Shown: positions 1 to 14,321 of the stretch, one piece after another | Numbering within the stretch: position 1 is the first letter of the stretch | Layout: each line of letters opens with the position of its first letter | Assembly: GCF_037975245.1 (NCBI RefSeq) | Contig: NC_092566.1 | Coordinates: 5,272,001 to 5,336,000, forward strand | Source: Apostichopus japonicus | Lineage: Eukaryota > Echinodermata > Holothuroidea > Aspidochirotida > Stichopodidae | Reading direction: 5' to 3' | Length of the DNA stretch: 64,000 bases | Notes under the pieces: generated by a model | Databases searched by the model: none | What the model saw: the letters and a program-made list of their open reading frames with translations, nothing else | Told to the model about the DNA's origin: nothing | Made by a program: the position numbers and the translations under genes

Positions 1-2199
1 GTATATAAAGAATGTATTTATAGGAGTACAGATAAAGGCCTATATATAAGCCTATGTATGCCGATATATATATATATATATTATAAATATATACATATAT
101 ATATATATGTATATAATAAAACAAATCCACATATACTTCAAAAGAAAATATTATCAGACAAAAGCGGAGAATTAAGATATGACTCATAATTGACGAATCA
201 TGGAATTCTGGAATTTTTGGTCCCTGGTACCTTCGTCAGCAATACTTGGCAGTGGACGAAAAGCGTCTCTTTTGTCCGAGAAACGGTGCAATGCCTCGTA
301 AGAAAAAACAACGGGAAAATACCCGGAAAATTTTCAGTGTAAATAAGCGTATTGCATTCCTTATATAGAGTCTCTTTACGAGGAACACGTGATCCTCGTT
401 GTAAATCATATATTTGAATAAATAATTGATCACTCTTTGTTGCTTTGTCTGCAAAAAAAAAAAAAAAAAGCTACATGAAAATCAAAGCATATAGTTTCAT
501 ATCTTTCATTGAGTAAAATCCACAATTTTTGTTTTTCGCATGTTTGTTGTGTTGGTTCTATTTGTGTGCGACATGCATGAACAGAACTGGTTTCATGTTT
601 ATCGGCGAGGAACCTACTAGTGTCGTACTACAATATTAATAATTGCTCCATTGACTTACACACTAAATTGCTCATTTTCCAAGGCTGTTTGATCATAGAT
701 AGAAGTTGTTAACTGACGTGTCAAACTCACCATGATAGCTGATGGCTTGGGTTATCACTGCCCAATAAACTGGTATCTCTTACCCACCATATGATAGCTA
801 ATAGCTTGGGCTATCACAGCACATTCAACTTTTGCCACCATGTGACCTTTTAGATTTTGAGCTACAAGAGGTCAAAGGTTAGCATAGTGCTCCCTAATCC
901 ATCTGCCATCTCTTGCCGCGGAATCTGCTTGATTCATCCGGGATTTCTAAAATGCTTAAATCGCCTGCGATCATCCAGATTTTTAGACCAATAGCAGAGC
1001 CGTATATTTAGATACGGCTCTGACCAATACTAGTTTATTTCACCCTCTTTAGCATCCAAGCATGAAAAAAAAAAAAAAAAATGATGATGACTAAACAAAT
1101 TGCCAAAAAAAAAAAAGAGGGAATTTCCCGACAATGTAACCTTTCAGGCGGACATACACTTGAAATACAGTAATTGTAGTGTGGTACCTGCAGCATACGT
1201 CTTCTTCAGATACAGTGTTTACAAGCAGCAGGGCGTCACACACCTGACATAAAATTCACGGGTTGTTCACCTGGCAAATAAAATTCACCTGACATATAAC
1301 GCAAAAGGGAACAGTTCGGATTAACTCAATTTAAGGTTGAACTAATAGCCATTGAACTAATTATAATCTAATTCTCTATTAGTATGTTGGGAAGTGTGTT
1401 CAACTCCCTGGTTCAACGAGCAGAGCGGGGCGCGTGATTTTTTTTCCCTAGGACGAATAAGGGCATCGGCCAATCAAATCCCTGGATTCCAAACATGTGA
1501 CGCTTTTTCAAAAAACATGTTCTGAATCTTTTTTCCTAGTTTTGACCCCAGATTATGAACGACAATCCTTCTTTTTATCGATCCCTAACCCACTTTCTAA
1601 ACCCTTACTCTGATTTCAAACGAATTTGTAAATTCCTGAAAAACCTGAAACCCTTATCCGTCCTGGGAATAAAAATTAGGCGAGCGGGGCGTGGGAGGGG
1701 TGAATCATTATGTAAACAGAAATGGCGAAAAGACATTCACAGAGAACTGATATCACAAAGAGCTGGTACCATTTTCAATCATTTATTGTATTAATTCGCT
1801 ATGATCACACACACAAGACTTGGCACTCAACAAGTAAGTAGTTTTCTTAATGTCCTTTGAAAACTGTCGTTCACCAGCAGTACTCACTATTAGCCAAGGC
1901 TGATACAAATTAAAATAGGTTTAGGGGACCACGTGGAAATGAATTATATGCTCTATTGATATATGTAATATTTAATAAATGCATACACACACAAGTAAAT
2001 GCACGCATACATACATTTATATATCCACACATTCTGTAAAATGTGTATGCACACTATAAAATGATGGAGACAAGCCAAGATTGGTTGATAATGGCTGATT
2101 ATATACTTGAATTACAGCTATGGTACTGAACACAATACAGTTTCCTGACTAAATTAGATTAAATCTTTAGAGCAAGTTCTCTGTTATTATGTGTGTACA

Positions 2200-2252
<53 letters not shown>

Positions 2253-4751
2253 TATATCATCACAGTTGTCTGTTGATAGCTCTAACAACTACTAATGTTC
2301 CACTAGTCTCAACAGCAAAACTGCGTTGCATAGGATAGAAATACATGGAGGTCGAAAACTTGGTTGATACTATGCAAAAGTAAATTATTAAATTACAACG
2401 TTTCAGGTTCAAACCCTTCTGTAATAAAAAATACCACTGATCTCAACCAAGTTGGGTATTCAGTTCTACAGAAGATACATTTGGACTGACAGACTGCCAA
2501 ACAACCCAGCGAATAGTTAGTCCTGGCCTATATCCCCTATTCAGATTATATCCCTTTCAACTTACGTTTGAAGACACAAAGAAACTGACACATGGATGTA
2601 ACTAATCTTTGAACATATTTTACTCTGGGTAATTGGCATTTGTGATGAAGGCAATCTACATCAAGAATATACACATTCCATCATTCCTCTCATTACCCAT
2701 CACTCAAAAAGAGAGGAAGTTGAGTAGGTTTAGTTGCCATTGGTCTTAGAAACATTTCAGACATTGTTATCACCTTTCTTGAAAACACTCTTTGCCATTA
2801 GTAAACAAGACAATTTTAGTATTCTATATTATACTTTGGTGAACCAAAATTGAAGACAAACTCTATAGAAAAAATGAGAAATGACATAATATATATATAG
2901 TACTCAGGAAAGATACACATCATAGATACTTTACCTTAGACATACTGACATAACAACTTCATATTAAACCAGGAATGGGGGTATGTGATGGGAGGTGGGG
3001 ATGGGGGTTGCAGGACACAATTAAACCAGTGAGCTTTGTAGTTTTCTTCCATTGAGAAAACAAAGGCGTTTTCCCATCAAGTTTATAAAAGGGCGCGTTT
3101 TGTTTTTCTTTTAAAGAAATTGCTTAATTGCTATAGAACAGAGCTCAATGTAGCAAAGGAATAATCATGACAGAAGCCAAAAAAAAACAAAAAAAAACAG
3201 ACAAAAGACAGAAAAAAATACAAATAAAAAGGTAATAAAACCACACACAAAGGATAAAGTTATTGCACTGTATCTGCTTATAAGAGTAATATGTCTAAAG
3301 AATTAAAAATAAAAAAATCATTCAAAATATTTGCTCAAAAAATAGTGTTTTTTTTTAATGTTAAAATTTGATAATACAAGTGGTTTTCCTACAGATTGAA
3401 AGTTGATACAAAGAAAAGGACAGAATTCGTAAATACGATCCCTACAAAATTTACCAATCAATCCATGTGTAATAGGCACAATGTTGACTGATCACAGATT
3501 TGATCAGGGAACTGATAAAAGCTCCACCCCTCCCCTCCCCCCTCCAACATCTCAAACCATTTCCCTTTATCCTACACTATTTGGATAAACCAATCAATAC
3601 TCTATGAAATCTACAGCCTTTTCAAGGCCTTGATACAAGAGAGGAGATCAGATATTTCAAATCTTTCTCCAAGAAAAGTTTAGTTAAATGAACATAAAAA
3701 TGAATAATATTCACTAATGTATGAGTATTCTGCCACCATCGTTTTCATTTATTGTTATTTTGTTTTACCTGTGTCCCTTGTTCCTACTTAATCTTCTGTT
3801 TATTATTTGTTCACCTCCTTTTTTGGCACAATCGTGGATTAGTCATTGCTGGCTTGAAAAAACAAAAGTCATCGATCTTCCTGCTTTCAAATATGTCTTC
3901 TCTAGCAGGACGAGGAAGACATTTATCGATAGTTTGAATTGACTTCGACGGTCTTCCAACAGGTAATTTGTTTAATTAATCCAAACTGTCGCTTTATCAA
4001 ATTTGGCAAGGTTTTATTTTTAGAAGCAGTTTGCTATATAAAAATTGCTATATTGTAATAGGGTGGAAAGAGAGAGGGAGAGATATGAACGCACAGTTTA
4101 AAGTCCTAACCTACAAGAATCCAAATAGAAAGAGTCCTATCAGTTCCTACAATGTTTAATATATTTATTAATTGTAGAGATTCTTGGGGAAATCTCTCAA
4201 GAGAAGACTTATAACATTCTTGTACTAGACCTAATGCAAGTTTTCCTCACATATTCAAGAAAGTTTACTGGGGCCTTACCACTGATGCACACTTACATAG
4301 TACAACAACAGTTTCCGATATTTTTTCTGTTAGTTAAAGCATCAAATTCATAACAACAAGATTTTTCCATGACTACAGGAGCCCTACGGGAGACTCACAC
4401 TCGATTTTTACGAAATTATTTAGCTCATCTGAAAAATCAAAATTAAGTGGTCCACAATACTACCTGCCATCCACCCTTTCCCCATGTCCCTCTCCTCTCC
4501 CGAGCCAACCTCCCACTACATTACAATTTCACTTTCTCCATTATTCACTTGAAATATTTTCTCCCAGATTTAAAAAACATTTCTTATGACCAATTTTTAG
4601 AAGACGAGATAAAAACATTGTTTCGTCACTTTGACAAATTTTGCTGATTTCTTTTCCCTGTTTATGGGTATAATCAATTTAATTTGGAATGCATAATTCG
4701 ATAGTTTTTAATTTCATTAAAAACATGATTGAAATGGTGGTTGCTCCACCG
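1..4751. other. Non-coding flank downstream of ZFAND4
   Basis: I see no exon with splice signals and recognisable protein here. The region is AT-rich with poly-A/poly-T runs, a (TA)n tract near 2200, and a short imperfect duplication near 729-758 and 787-817 (shared word GCTTGGG followed by TATCAC). The part next to 4751 is expected to be ZFAND4 3' UTR (minus strand), but I cannot place its polyadenylation site. Short open frames, for example around 3721-3942, look like chance. Confidence 0.6.
2200..2248. repeat. (TA)n microsatellite
   Basis: An almost perfect TA dinucleotide run of about 24 units, followed by a slightly degenerate TAAATATATAT tail. Confidence 0.95.
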
Positions 4752-5644
4752 TTAAATCTTTGGAAGCTTCGGTGCGCTGACGAGAGGATTGTTCTGCTCT
4801 AACAGTTTCCTTCCTTCTGATTTGTAGTCAAATCCGCAGCTATGTGCCTCGGCATATCGATGGGAGGCGCAGTAGTTATGACCGCATCTGCGAAATAACG
4901 AAAACAGAATTAGCTGCGTAACATCTTTTAATTCACTAGTTTTTGTGTCCTTACCGTTTAAGAATTCCAGCCCGGGTCCAATACCAATGCCTTCTGTACT
5001 TTAAGTAACATGAGGAATAAAAAACTGAACATAAAAGTCCACATAAATAAAAAGGGGTGAGGGTGGGGAATGTCCATATTGTAGTATTGTATAACTGGGT
5101 ACTCTGACAAAAATATTAGGAGCTACAAAATGTTATTAACCCCCATCTTACAAGAGTTTTCAGAAGACACTCAACATTGTAAAAAGGACCACAAATTTGC
5201 TGGAATGAATGCTCTTGGTAAATGAGAGCAGAGAAAGCACTATGAAAAGTCTGAATGGACCCATCAGGATAAACTAATGATGACACAAAATCCGATGGGC
5301 CACCTTCGGAGGGTGTGGGGGGCGGGGGTAAGGGGATGCAGTGCCAGAGGTAACATATTGTAGCTTGCCAGAGGTCACAGTTGGTGTGCGGGGGAGGGGG
5401 GGCAAGGATAAGGGGTATGCAGTGCCAAAGGTAACATACTGTAGCTTGCCAGAGGTTACAGTTGGTGCGAGGAGACAGGTAAGTGAGTAGAGAAGTCAAT
5501 AATGATGATTCTTTAATTACCTGCATTGGTAGCTTGTTGCAAGGCCTGTTTTCTTGTTGCATAGGTAACAGCGTTTGCTGGATTTCTTCTTTGGTGAAAT
5601 GCTCGAGTTCACGACAGGAGGAAGACGACAGACTGGAGACACCG
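4752..5644 (-). CDS. ZFAND4: ZFAND4 exons 8-9: AN1 zinc finger and C-terminus
   Basis: Exon 8 is 5644-5521 and exon 9 is 4887-4752. Together they encode the full AN1 ligand pattern: C-x2-C (CYLC), then CRC, a Cys four residues on, H-x5-H (HRYAEAH) and a final Cys in HSC. The finger is split by the intron inside the Arg codon between QC and CG. The protein ends SAPKLPKI and TAA at 4754-4752. A longer open frame across 5116-5763 runs through exon 8 in another phase and is not the coding frame. Confidence 0.95.
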
Positions 5645-8600
5645 CTACCAGAGAAAAAAAAATGGGGTAAAACATTATTTAACTTAAGCCGTATCAAGTT
5701 TGAAAGAAGATTATTATCGCAAAACATTGCAAGAGAAATCTGTCGAGACTGACTGAAATTCACAGAACTCTGGTATCAAAACAAGAAGAAAGAAAAAAAA
5801 AAAAATAATTGAATGATTTTCTCACTTTCTTAATAGCAGTCATTGAATCTTGACTGTCACTGGTCTTTTAATTGACTCGGTTAATGTTAATAACATTTTG
5901 TGGCACTGATGCCAGGTTGGGGTGGCCTGGGTGATTTCCTCTTGGCTATCAAAGGTGCTTAGTTTGTTCAAGAAATTCAACTTTGCTTGTTTCAAGGCCC
6001 CCAGTCTCTTGCTGGAAAACTGAGGCATTAGCAATTTATGCCCCAATGCATCCATTAAGTTCAACCCTCCCCCTCTCCCTCCCTGAGTTGCTAGCCTACC
6101 AATGGCATACATATGGTGCACCCCAAAACTTTTTATCAAGTTCTCCAAATGTCTTATGGAAATATTAATAAATCAACAGCTTTTACTGTTTTATACTGTT
6201 TTATGGATCGTCTCACATGTTTGAAGTTTATGTTTATGGCTGAACTCAAAATTTACAATTAAACAGTTATTCAGGCTTTCAACGGTGTGAAGGGGGGTAA
6301 ACTGTCATGTACTTACCGATACGACCATCCCTGCCACCAGACAATCTACCTCTCATACTATGAGCAGACTGTGTGAATGAGGAAGGAAAAAGAGAAAGAG
6401 ATTACTTCCTGAACCAATATATTGGTTTCTATTGTCTTCAGCAGAGTACATTGTTTTTTCTTTGTAATGTATTTCCTTGACAACCGATAAATAGTTGAAA
6501 AGGGAAAATTTACACTTTTGATAACTAGTGCAAGTCATGAACAGCAATCTGGGAAAAGTAATAAATACGGATTTTGAAAGTATAAGAGAAATTATTGGCT
6601 ACGAATGGATTTCAACCAGCTGTGTCGGCTGGTTTTTCAGTTTTCTGAACGCAGGATTTTCAATCACAAGGTCACGGGTTGAAATAATTTCCAATAATTT
6701 TCTTTGCTCTTTTTAAAAAAACTATTACAATTGGACCTAAAAAAGGGCAATAAATGTATGGACTCACGATCAGCGCCTGCCTGGCTTCCGGGGTGGAGAG
6801 TCTTTCACTGGATCTATGTACGCTGGCACTGCCATTGAAGACCCTATTCAATACCGCGGGACTCGGTGATATCCTGGCCCGACTGCTACTCAGCCCCGTC
6901 AGGGGGTCCCTTTGCGAGGTGCGAACGATGTTATTGATCTTGCCTTCTCTGTTAGCTTGATTGACGAGGTCGGTCACGACCCGTGCATCGGGGGCGGTCC
7001 CTAAGCCGAGCCTCTCGGCTGCGGAGCCGCTGTCGGGTTGACTTGGCAAGGTGGACGGTACCCTCTGGGAGCTGGTAGCAGGCCCCATGTGATCCTCCAG
7101 CAGACTTCCTTGAGCGAAATGAGGCAAGCTTGTGGATTGTTTCTGATGATTCCTATGGAATTTAGCACTGAGTTTCTCTAGATTTTGTTGGGCCAGTACA
7201 TTCGGCAGAGGACTATGCCTCCTTTCTGCCGTATTGAGTCTCTGGCTGGAAGAAGAACCGACTGCTAGACGGGTCCTCTTTCCCGATAGCACACGCGGCC
7301 TGATCATGCTCTTCTTCATGGACTCGCTTTTCCTGGGCGAACTAGGCACGGTAGTTTTGTTTTCCAAACTAAGTTCTCTCTGTTCGGCACCGGCAGTCAC
7401 TTGGACTGACTTGGGTCCACTTTGAATACGATCACCCTCCAGTTCTCCTTGGCTGGAGGAGTGCCGTACTTGAGGGCCGCTCCTACTTCGTGTCCCAGGA
7501 TTAGATAACAGGTCGGCTGGTTCTATAGTCTCGAGCTTCTTGTCTCTTTCAAGACTACCCCTGACGGGGGGAAGTGGTTCCACTCTACTCATAGTGTTCA
7601 TGCTACCCCTCACATTTCTGACAGAGGCGACACGCCTCTTGGAGGTACTCTTGGGTCTCGATGGTGGCCGTGGAATTTTAGATTGCTGAACAAAATTATA
7701 AGGTGGAAAAAAAAAGAAGACAGTGAGAGGTCAGCTTGAGGTTAAAGTTTGCTATAAAATATTCTTAATATATTTCAATAAAATTAGGAAATAAGGCATA
7801 CCCTCTCAAAGTTTTTCCAACGTAAAACAATCAATAGTATATAAGTCTTGACAATGTCAGAGATGGTCATAAAATTTTAAAATACGTCCAACAAAAAAAT
7901 GTGTCATTGAAGTTGAACTGATTTTATGTTTATTTTCAATATTTTGTGACTTCTTTTTACATTGAAAGACTTGAGTAGGAACGTGTGTTGAATGTGAGGT
8001 CTTACTAATGTATGGGGGTCCTGAAGGGACACATCAGATATAACTATACTCTGTTAGTACATGTTGTAAAGATGTCATGTTAGTGTCACTTGAGAATTTT
8101 TAACAAATACTGTGTTTTTATTTGCAATGGCATTTTTTTGCAGTGATCATGAAAAACGTGTTGGCTAGTTTAGTGAAATGTGGCAACTTGACACTTTGAC
8201 AATATTTGTAAAGATAAAAACCAGTATAAGTTACAGCGTCATGGCAATTCAACATTACATATATGGAAATATATGATGTTATGATATTGTTCCACCTTAA
8301 GAATGCATGGCATACAGTGTCCATTAAGGACCATCATACTTAAAAGAATCCATTATGTCTTATGAACCATCCTGTTTTGAGTTGTACCTTACCTTTTTCA
8401 CCAACGTTAAATTTTCCATCTTGGCTCTCAGCGACTTCATTTTGTTCATGACAGCGTCGTTCTCTTGGGCCTGTTCTACGGTCAGTTCCTTGGCATCCTC
8501 CACCTCTTCTTCGTATTCACCGTTATGCACAGAGGCACCACTGTAGTAGGAAAGATAAGGAGATGATATAACTTGACCTGTTTAATCACACATATAAGTT

Positions 8601-11600
8601 TATATACATGTAAAGTATATGTAGTAACAGCGCAGTACCGGTGCTGTGGCCTAGTGGATAAAGGCGGTGGCATTTGAAGCAATCAGGCTTAGCAATCGAT
8701 ACCCGGCCCGGTCATAGTAAGGTGGGATTTTCATCCAAGAGCAACCTACAGTATGGTTTTCCCATCTGAAATGACTTTCTAAATTGAAAAGATTCTAAAT
8801 TTGACTGCAAAAGTACTGTCCAAGATATTAATCCCTAATATTCAATGAAAACAAACACTTGATATCAATCAATGTAACTGTCACACTTTGGATATGGTTA
8901 TCATTTGAGCATTTATGGGGGATGTTTAAAGAATAATCCCTTATATTCACTGAAACAAACGCTTTTATTCATTCCACACAACTGTCACCATTATGGACAT
9001 GGGTATAGGATTAGTAGAGGACATTTTAGGATTAATCCATTAATATTCACTGAATCAAACACCTTATATCATTCCACACAACTGTCACCATTATGGACAT
9101 GGGTATAGGATTAGTAGAGGACATTTTAGGATTAATCCATTAATATTCACTGAATCAAACACCTTATATCATTCCACACAACTGTCACCATTATGGACAT
9201 GGGTATAGGATTAGTAGAGGACATTTTAGGATTAATCCATTAATATTCACTGAATCAAACACCTTATATCATTCCACACAACTGTCACCATTATGGACAT
9301 TGGTATAGGATTAGTAGAGGACATTTTAGGATTAATCCATTCATATTCACTGAAACAAACACCTTGTACATTCCACACAACTTTCACCATTATGGACATG
9401 GGTAAAGGATTAGCGGAGGGTATTTTAGAATTAATCCTGAAACATTCACAGAAACAAACACATGATATCAGACCAATATAACTATCATATTTCATTGTGG
9501 ACATGGGCATCATTATGGACTTTAGGAGGACATTTCACAGTTTTACTACAGAATCTTAGTATAGGTTTATTGTTTAAGCAAAGCAACCCTTCCAGAGAAT
9601 AATTTATCTTGTATCAAAGAGCAGAATGGTATTTATGCAAATTAACAAGCTGCTATACAAGTGCAATAAAGTAAGTAGTACTTCTTTGTCCAAAGGGACC
9701 ACATTATTTTTAAATATGAGGGCAATAACCAGAGCATAAAAAAAAACAAGCTACACAAAACTTTGAGCACTTGAATAACATCCCTTGACGTCTTCACTAT
9801 TGAGCAGCCCTATCATCTTTTTCATATGGCTAAGGTACACTACTGTAGGTGACCAAACATAAACATACTAGCCTTCATTCAGTGCAGCGAACTGATTTTG
9901 TAAGCTAATTATAAATGTGCAGGTGTATGAAATGTTGTTGTGAATCATCAGGGCTGTTTCTATTCACAACACTGTGTGTGATCTCTAGGCAACAATCATG
10001 AATCTCTTTAGGATGTGATTGTGTTAGAGATAACCCTAGACTATACACATTGAATACCACAATCTTATAAATCAATACACCACAGTACTTAATCTCCATA
10101 GGCGGTCTTTGTTAGGGCTCTGTGTGCAAATCAATACAGCATGTACAGTTAAACTAGTACCTCAGTAAATAGCTGATTCTGCAGACAAGTGGTAATTACC
10201 AAAGAGATGCAAGCTAACTTCTATGATGTGACCATGCATGACCAATATTCAACTGAAAATATCCATATATCTAGGAATTTTGAATTATGATAAGAATTAT
10301 CACAAGGAGTGAAATTTGTATGTTATCACAACTAACAGTTACAGCTGAACATATTCATACTCAGGAATCGAAAACACCATAAACAGTGTCATGAGAACTC
10401 AGAAGTATCATAAGGAGTATCATGAGGGGTTACTTTGTATGATGTCAACATCCATGACCAATGGTTAACTGAAAATATCCATACCTGATTTTAAAGTATC
10501 ATTAAACATTATCATAACAAGTATCATAAGAAGTTACTTTGAATGATGTGTTCATGCGCAACCAATACTTAACTGAAAATATCCATACCTAGGAAGTTTG
10601 AAGTATCATATGCTTATGCACAGCATACACCTAGTTGTCCAATCACACACACACGCACCAGTAAGATCTTTGTACACATGTATCACAAGCAACCATTACT
10701 AAAGATACATGAACATTGGTGTTATTAAATTGCGATTTATAGCACTGGATATTTTCCCAATAAAATATGCAAAGCAACTAATGCCAAAATTAATGTACAT
10801 TTTTCTGTGTAACATTGCATGTAATGCAAGTCTAGAATCTAGGTAAAGGATAGGGGAGACCTGTCTGCTCAAAAAGCCTGCTCAAGAAAACAGTTCCCAG
10901 CAGCATGATGGTGAAGGTACATAAGACACAATGATGAGGGAAGGTCATGAGAGCACTTGGTAATGCTGATAATGGTTACTACTCACTCAGATTAAAATAT
11001 AATTACACTTAAAATAAATGTATCCCTGGCTATCATGATTCAATGGAGACATTATTAGTGAGCAGTGAAGCGGGACAGCAATCTGCTATTCTATTGTGTA
11101 ATGTGTATACATATATTTACAATTTACTCATTGGGGTTTTTCCCTTATGGGATTAAAATGATACCAATCTATAGTTTAATCACTATCAGGGGATCTACAG
11201 TTAAATGCAGTTCTTGTTTCCATATATATATATACTGTAACTCTGGTATGTACTCTGTATGTACTCTGCTTCCATATATGTATAACAGAGGTCTGTGTAT
11301 GTACTGAAACAATTAATTAGGAGCTATTGTCTCATTGCCAAGTCAACAGCTTATACAACAGACTTAATTTCGTCTTTTTTATGTAACAAGACGACCCAGG
11401 GAATAATTTATCCAGTACAGTATGTAGCTTCACAAAAAGGATATGCAAAATTTTCAAAGTTGCTGTACAAGTCCAATAGATTTATAGTAGTTCTTCACCC
11501 ATACAAACCATATTATAGTATAAGAGACAAATCTCTGAGCCTTCAAACCTACTACACAATATTGGGACACTAAAATACTCCCAGCACTTGCAACCATCTG

Positions 11601-14321
11601 TAGGTTACCTGGCTTAGTTACAGTACTATACATATAGGTAACACAAAGTTCTGTTTCCAAAGGAGACTGCCTCTTACTAGAATTCTTGCAAATATTTGTT
11701 GGGCCAAGATTTTCTATTTACAAATGTGATTCTCGAAACACTTCTCATATGCTCCAACACGAATAATATTTCAAAATCATGCAAAAATTGTCACAAGTAC
11801 TCCCAAACCATAGACTTTCTGTTCCTTTCTAATGATCTCTGTGGAGAATGGACAGCTCTCTAACGTGCAAACCTATTACATGGTAGATACAATGTGGATT
11901 CCAAAGCTGTTCGCACATTGGTACGCTTACCTTCAAAATGCTGATTCCAAAACAAAACTACCTCTTATTGCGAATCGAGTCTTTGCAATAGTGAAGGAAA
12001 TTGAGCAGACCACATTTTGTACCTTCACCTCAACATATTTAAATTCATTCTTTGGAATTGTACGAGGCTTACTGTGACCTGTAGACTAGTGGTCAGTGAT
12101 TATACCCAAACCCATCTGTGATGGTGCCCCTAGGGACAAACAGGTATTGTGTACAGTAATTTATGTGTGAGCAATATCTTCCATCACATATTAATCTTGT
12201 TGCCCACTCAAAACCTGTTATGTAGAAAACATCAAAGGTGAGTCCAGGCAAACTGTATCAAAAGTTATTCCTAACTGTAGGGGAGTTAATTTACACAGCC
12301 ATTTATGATATTATGCTCGTAATGAGTTAACATATCATAACACACACATAATTACACACATCAGTAACAGACTTTCATGCACAACATTACAGTACACTGA
12401 CTGACCTTAAAGACTCCGAAAGGGGTGTAAGGGTGCCATCTCCTCGGTCCACGACTCGAAAGAAATTCAACTGATCCCCTTCCCTGAAGACCAGTAGCGT
12501 GACTTGTCTGTTTCCTGGGAGCTTCTCCCAAATCTCATCTTTATTTGCCTCCATGTAGTCAGCCATTTCTCTTATAGCAGGGTCTTCCATCGGTACTGGT
12601 CAAATGTGAACATAGATATAGGTGGTATGATCGTTAGGGACACAACATGGAATTAGGTGCAAACGTACAGAAGGATATTTTCAAAACTGTGTATATACCT
12701 GATATTATCATACATGTGCAATTTGTATAATGTATAGCAGGTTTTGTAATTAAAAGTTGAGCATATTTGACTCAAATAATATTAAAATAGTTCTTAAAAG
12801 AATTTAGTCCAGAGTCCGGATGTAAAAATACATTTGGCAGATGACAGAAGAAGATATACTATCCATTCTGGTGAAAGTTTTACGCAATTTCCACATTTCA
12901 ATTGGAGATACAAACATTTGATGTTAATTCATGTTATACATCAAAAGTGAAGTTGAAGCAAAAAAGATGCAGTGACCTATATCTCTCTTCATTTAAATTT
13001 GCACATCTAATTGTCTTCATCACAATTGGAATGCACCACAATATGAATAAACCACATTTATATCACCTTTTAGTAAAATTGGAATTGGAAGCCTACCCAA
13101 TCCAAGTTCAACACAAGGGGGTGCAAAATATAGCAAAAAAAAAAAAAAAAAAAAAAACAAGAGGATGAAAATATGCTACAATATAATATATGAATAATTT
13201 AACAAAACATTTCACCAGAAGGCAAATACTCACTCCTACGTGTATTTATAGGGCCTCCCCTCATGGCCAAGACCAATTTCAATGAAGCCCCTGGAGGAAT
13301 CCTGAGTGGAAAGAAAATTATAAAAGATAAGACAGATCTTAGCTGAAATTAAAGATATCATGGATTATGGAATGGAGGGGAAAGTTATGTAAATGTTTAC
13401 GTGAATACACAAGATTTTAACTTACTATCATTGAGTTAAAATACAAGTTTATGGAAAGGTCTTGCAGCACACAGTTAACAGGAAAATGAAATAGATGGCA
13501 TAATTTTCTGACACTCAAGGAGATAACAAGTTGGAAAAAAACAATCAAAGGAGGAACAAAGTTAAGTATAACAAATCACATCATTCTTACCCATAATCTT
13601 GAAGACAATATTCATCTTCCAATTCCATAGACCTGTATATCAAATGCTGCTGCCCAATCGGTATTCCTAAAAGAAAGCAAAAATAAACATCGGTAGTTTG
13701 CTACAGGTACTGTATGTATGCAAACGGATCAAAGTCAAAGATCCAAGCAAAATGCATCTATAAATAGTCCTAGCTGACTCCTAGGATAGTGTTTGTAATA
13801 CTAATAGTAGTGTACAAAGGGTACCATTATTCTGCGCACATGGTATTTTACACGAAACGGTGCTTTCCGCACATCAAATTTGCCAGCGAAAAACAATGTT
13901 TTAGTCAGGGGAAAATACTGTTTTTTTAACATAATCCCCAATTACATACACCCATTCCTCAGGTAAATTATAAGCAGCTTAACTTTCCTGACACTCAGTC
14001 TAACAATCCTTATCGACTTTCTTTGATACATCATCGTGAATTTGGTATCCTAAAATATAGTGTTACATGTGAATGGAAAAAAAAGTTTTCCGCACAAGAA
14101 CTCTCATAGGAAAGCAATAAGCGGAAAGTACTCTGTGCGAAGAATAACTGAAACCGTGTACAAACAGGAACCACTAACTTACCTTCCACACGTTGAATTT
14201 TGGCCTTCACAGAAATCACTGTTTCAAATGGTGACACATGAAGCTCAAATATGGTCCCTGTAAGTGTTTCCACATACAGTTCCATAATGTCTATGTAATC
14301 TGGATATTCGTAGTACTCCAT
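4752..14321 (-). CDS. ZFAND4: ZFAND4: AN1-type zinc finger protein 4 with N-terminal ubiquitin-like domain
   Basis: Complete gene of nine coding exons on the minus strand, in transcript order: 14321-14183, 13666-13591, 13301-13234, 12595-12406, 8540-8393, 7685-6768, 6368-6317, 5644-5521, 4887-4752. They join in phase to 1851 nt (616 residues; the human protein is somewhat longer). All introns are GT-AG. Residues about 13-88 form a ubiquitin-like domain (starts MELYVETLTGT, ends LAMRGG). A conserved block follows (FREGDQLNFF, RGDGTLTPLSESL), then a short helical block (MNKMKSLRAKMENL), a long Ser/Arg-rich exon, and a C-terminal AN1 zinc finger (about 556-598) ending PKLPKI. The order matches vertebrate ZFAND4 along its length. 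The start is the first ATG after an in-frame TAA; the frame also opens upstream at a TTG, which I did not use. The molecular role is poorly known in the family; ubiquitin-linked function is inferred from the domains. Confidence 0.95.
5335..5470. repeat. Two-copy tandem repeat, about 81 bp period, in ZFAND4 intron 8
   Basis: The block AACATATTGTAGCTTGCCAG near 5350 recurs near 5431 as AACATACTGTAGCTTGCCAG, each followed by an AGGT(C/T)ACAGTTGGTG tail and separated by G-rich sequence. It lies just downstream, in transcript sense, of the exon 8 donor. Confidence 0.8.
8638..8765 (+). mobile_element. tRNA-derived SINE-like element in ZFAND4 intron
   Basis: A pol III A-box-like word TGGCCTAGTGG (8647-8657) is followed about 40 bp later by a weak B-box-like ATCGATACCC (about 8695-8704). 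The spacing fits a tRNA-derived SINE head. It is antisense to the host gene. The B box is degenerate, so the call is moderate; the exact ends are not visible. Confidence 0.5.
8905..9520. repeat. 100-bp minisatellite, about six copies, ZFAND4 intron 4
   Basis: The word ACATTTTAGGATTAATCCAT starts at 9021, 9121, 9221 and 9321, an exact 100-bp period. Degenerate copies flank the core on both sides. The central units are nearly identical, suggesting recent expansion or homogenisation. Confidence 0.95.
10215..10615. repeat. Degenerate tandem repeat, roughly 110 bp period
   Basis: Variants of AACTGAAAATATCCATA recur around 10250, 10470 and 10570, with a weaker copy near 10345. Each is followed by variants of GAAGTATCAT and CACAAGGAGT-like words. 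It is an old, diverged array inside ZFAND4 intron 4. Confidence 0.6.

Noticed and set aside
5116-5763. 215-residue minus-strand open frame
   Set aside because: It covers ZFAND4 exon 8 in the wrong phase; the AN1 cysteines appear only in the other frame, which joins the neighbouring exons.
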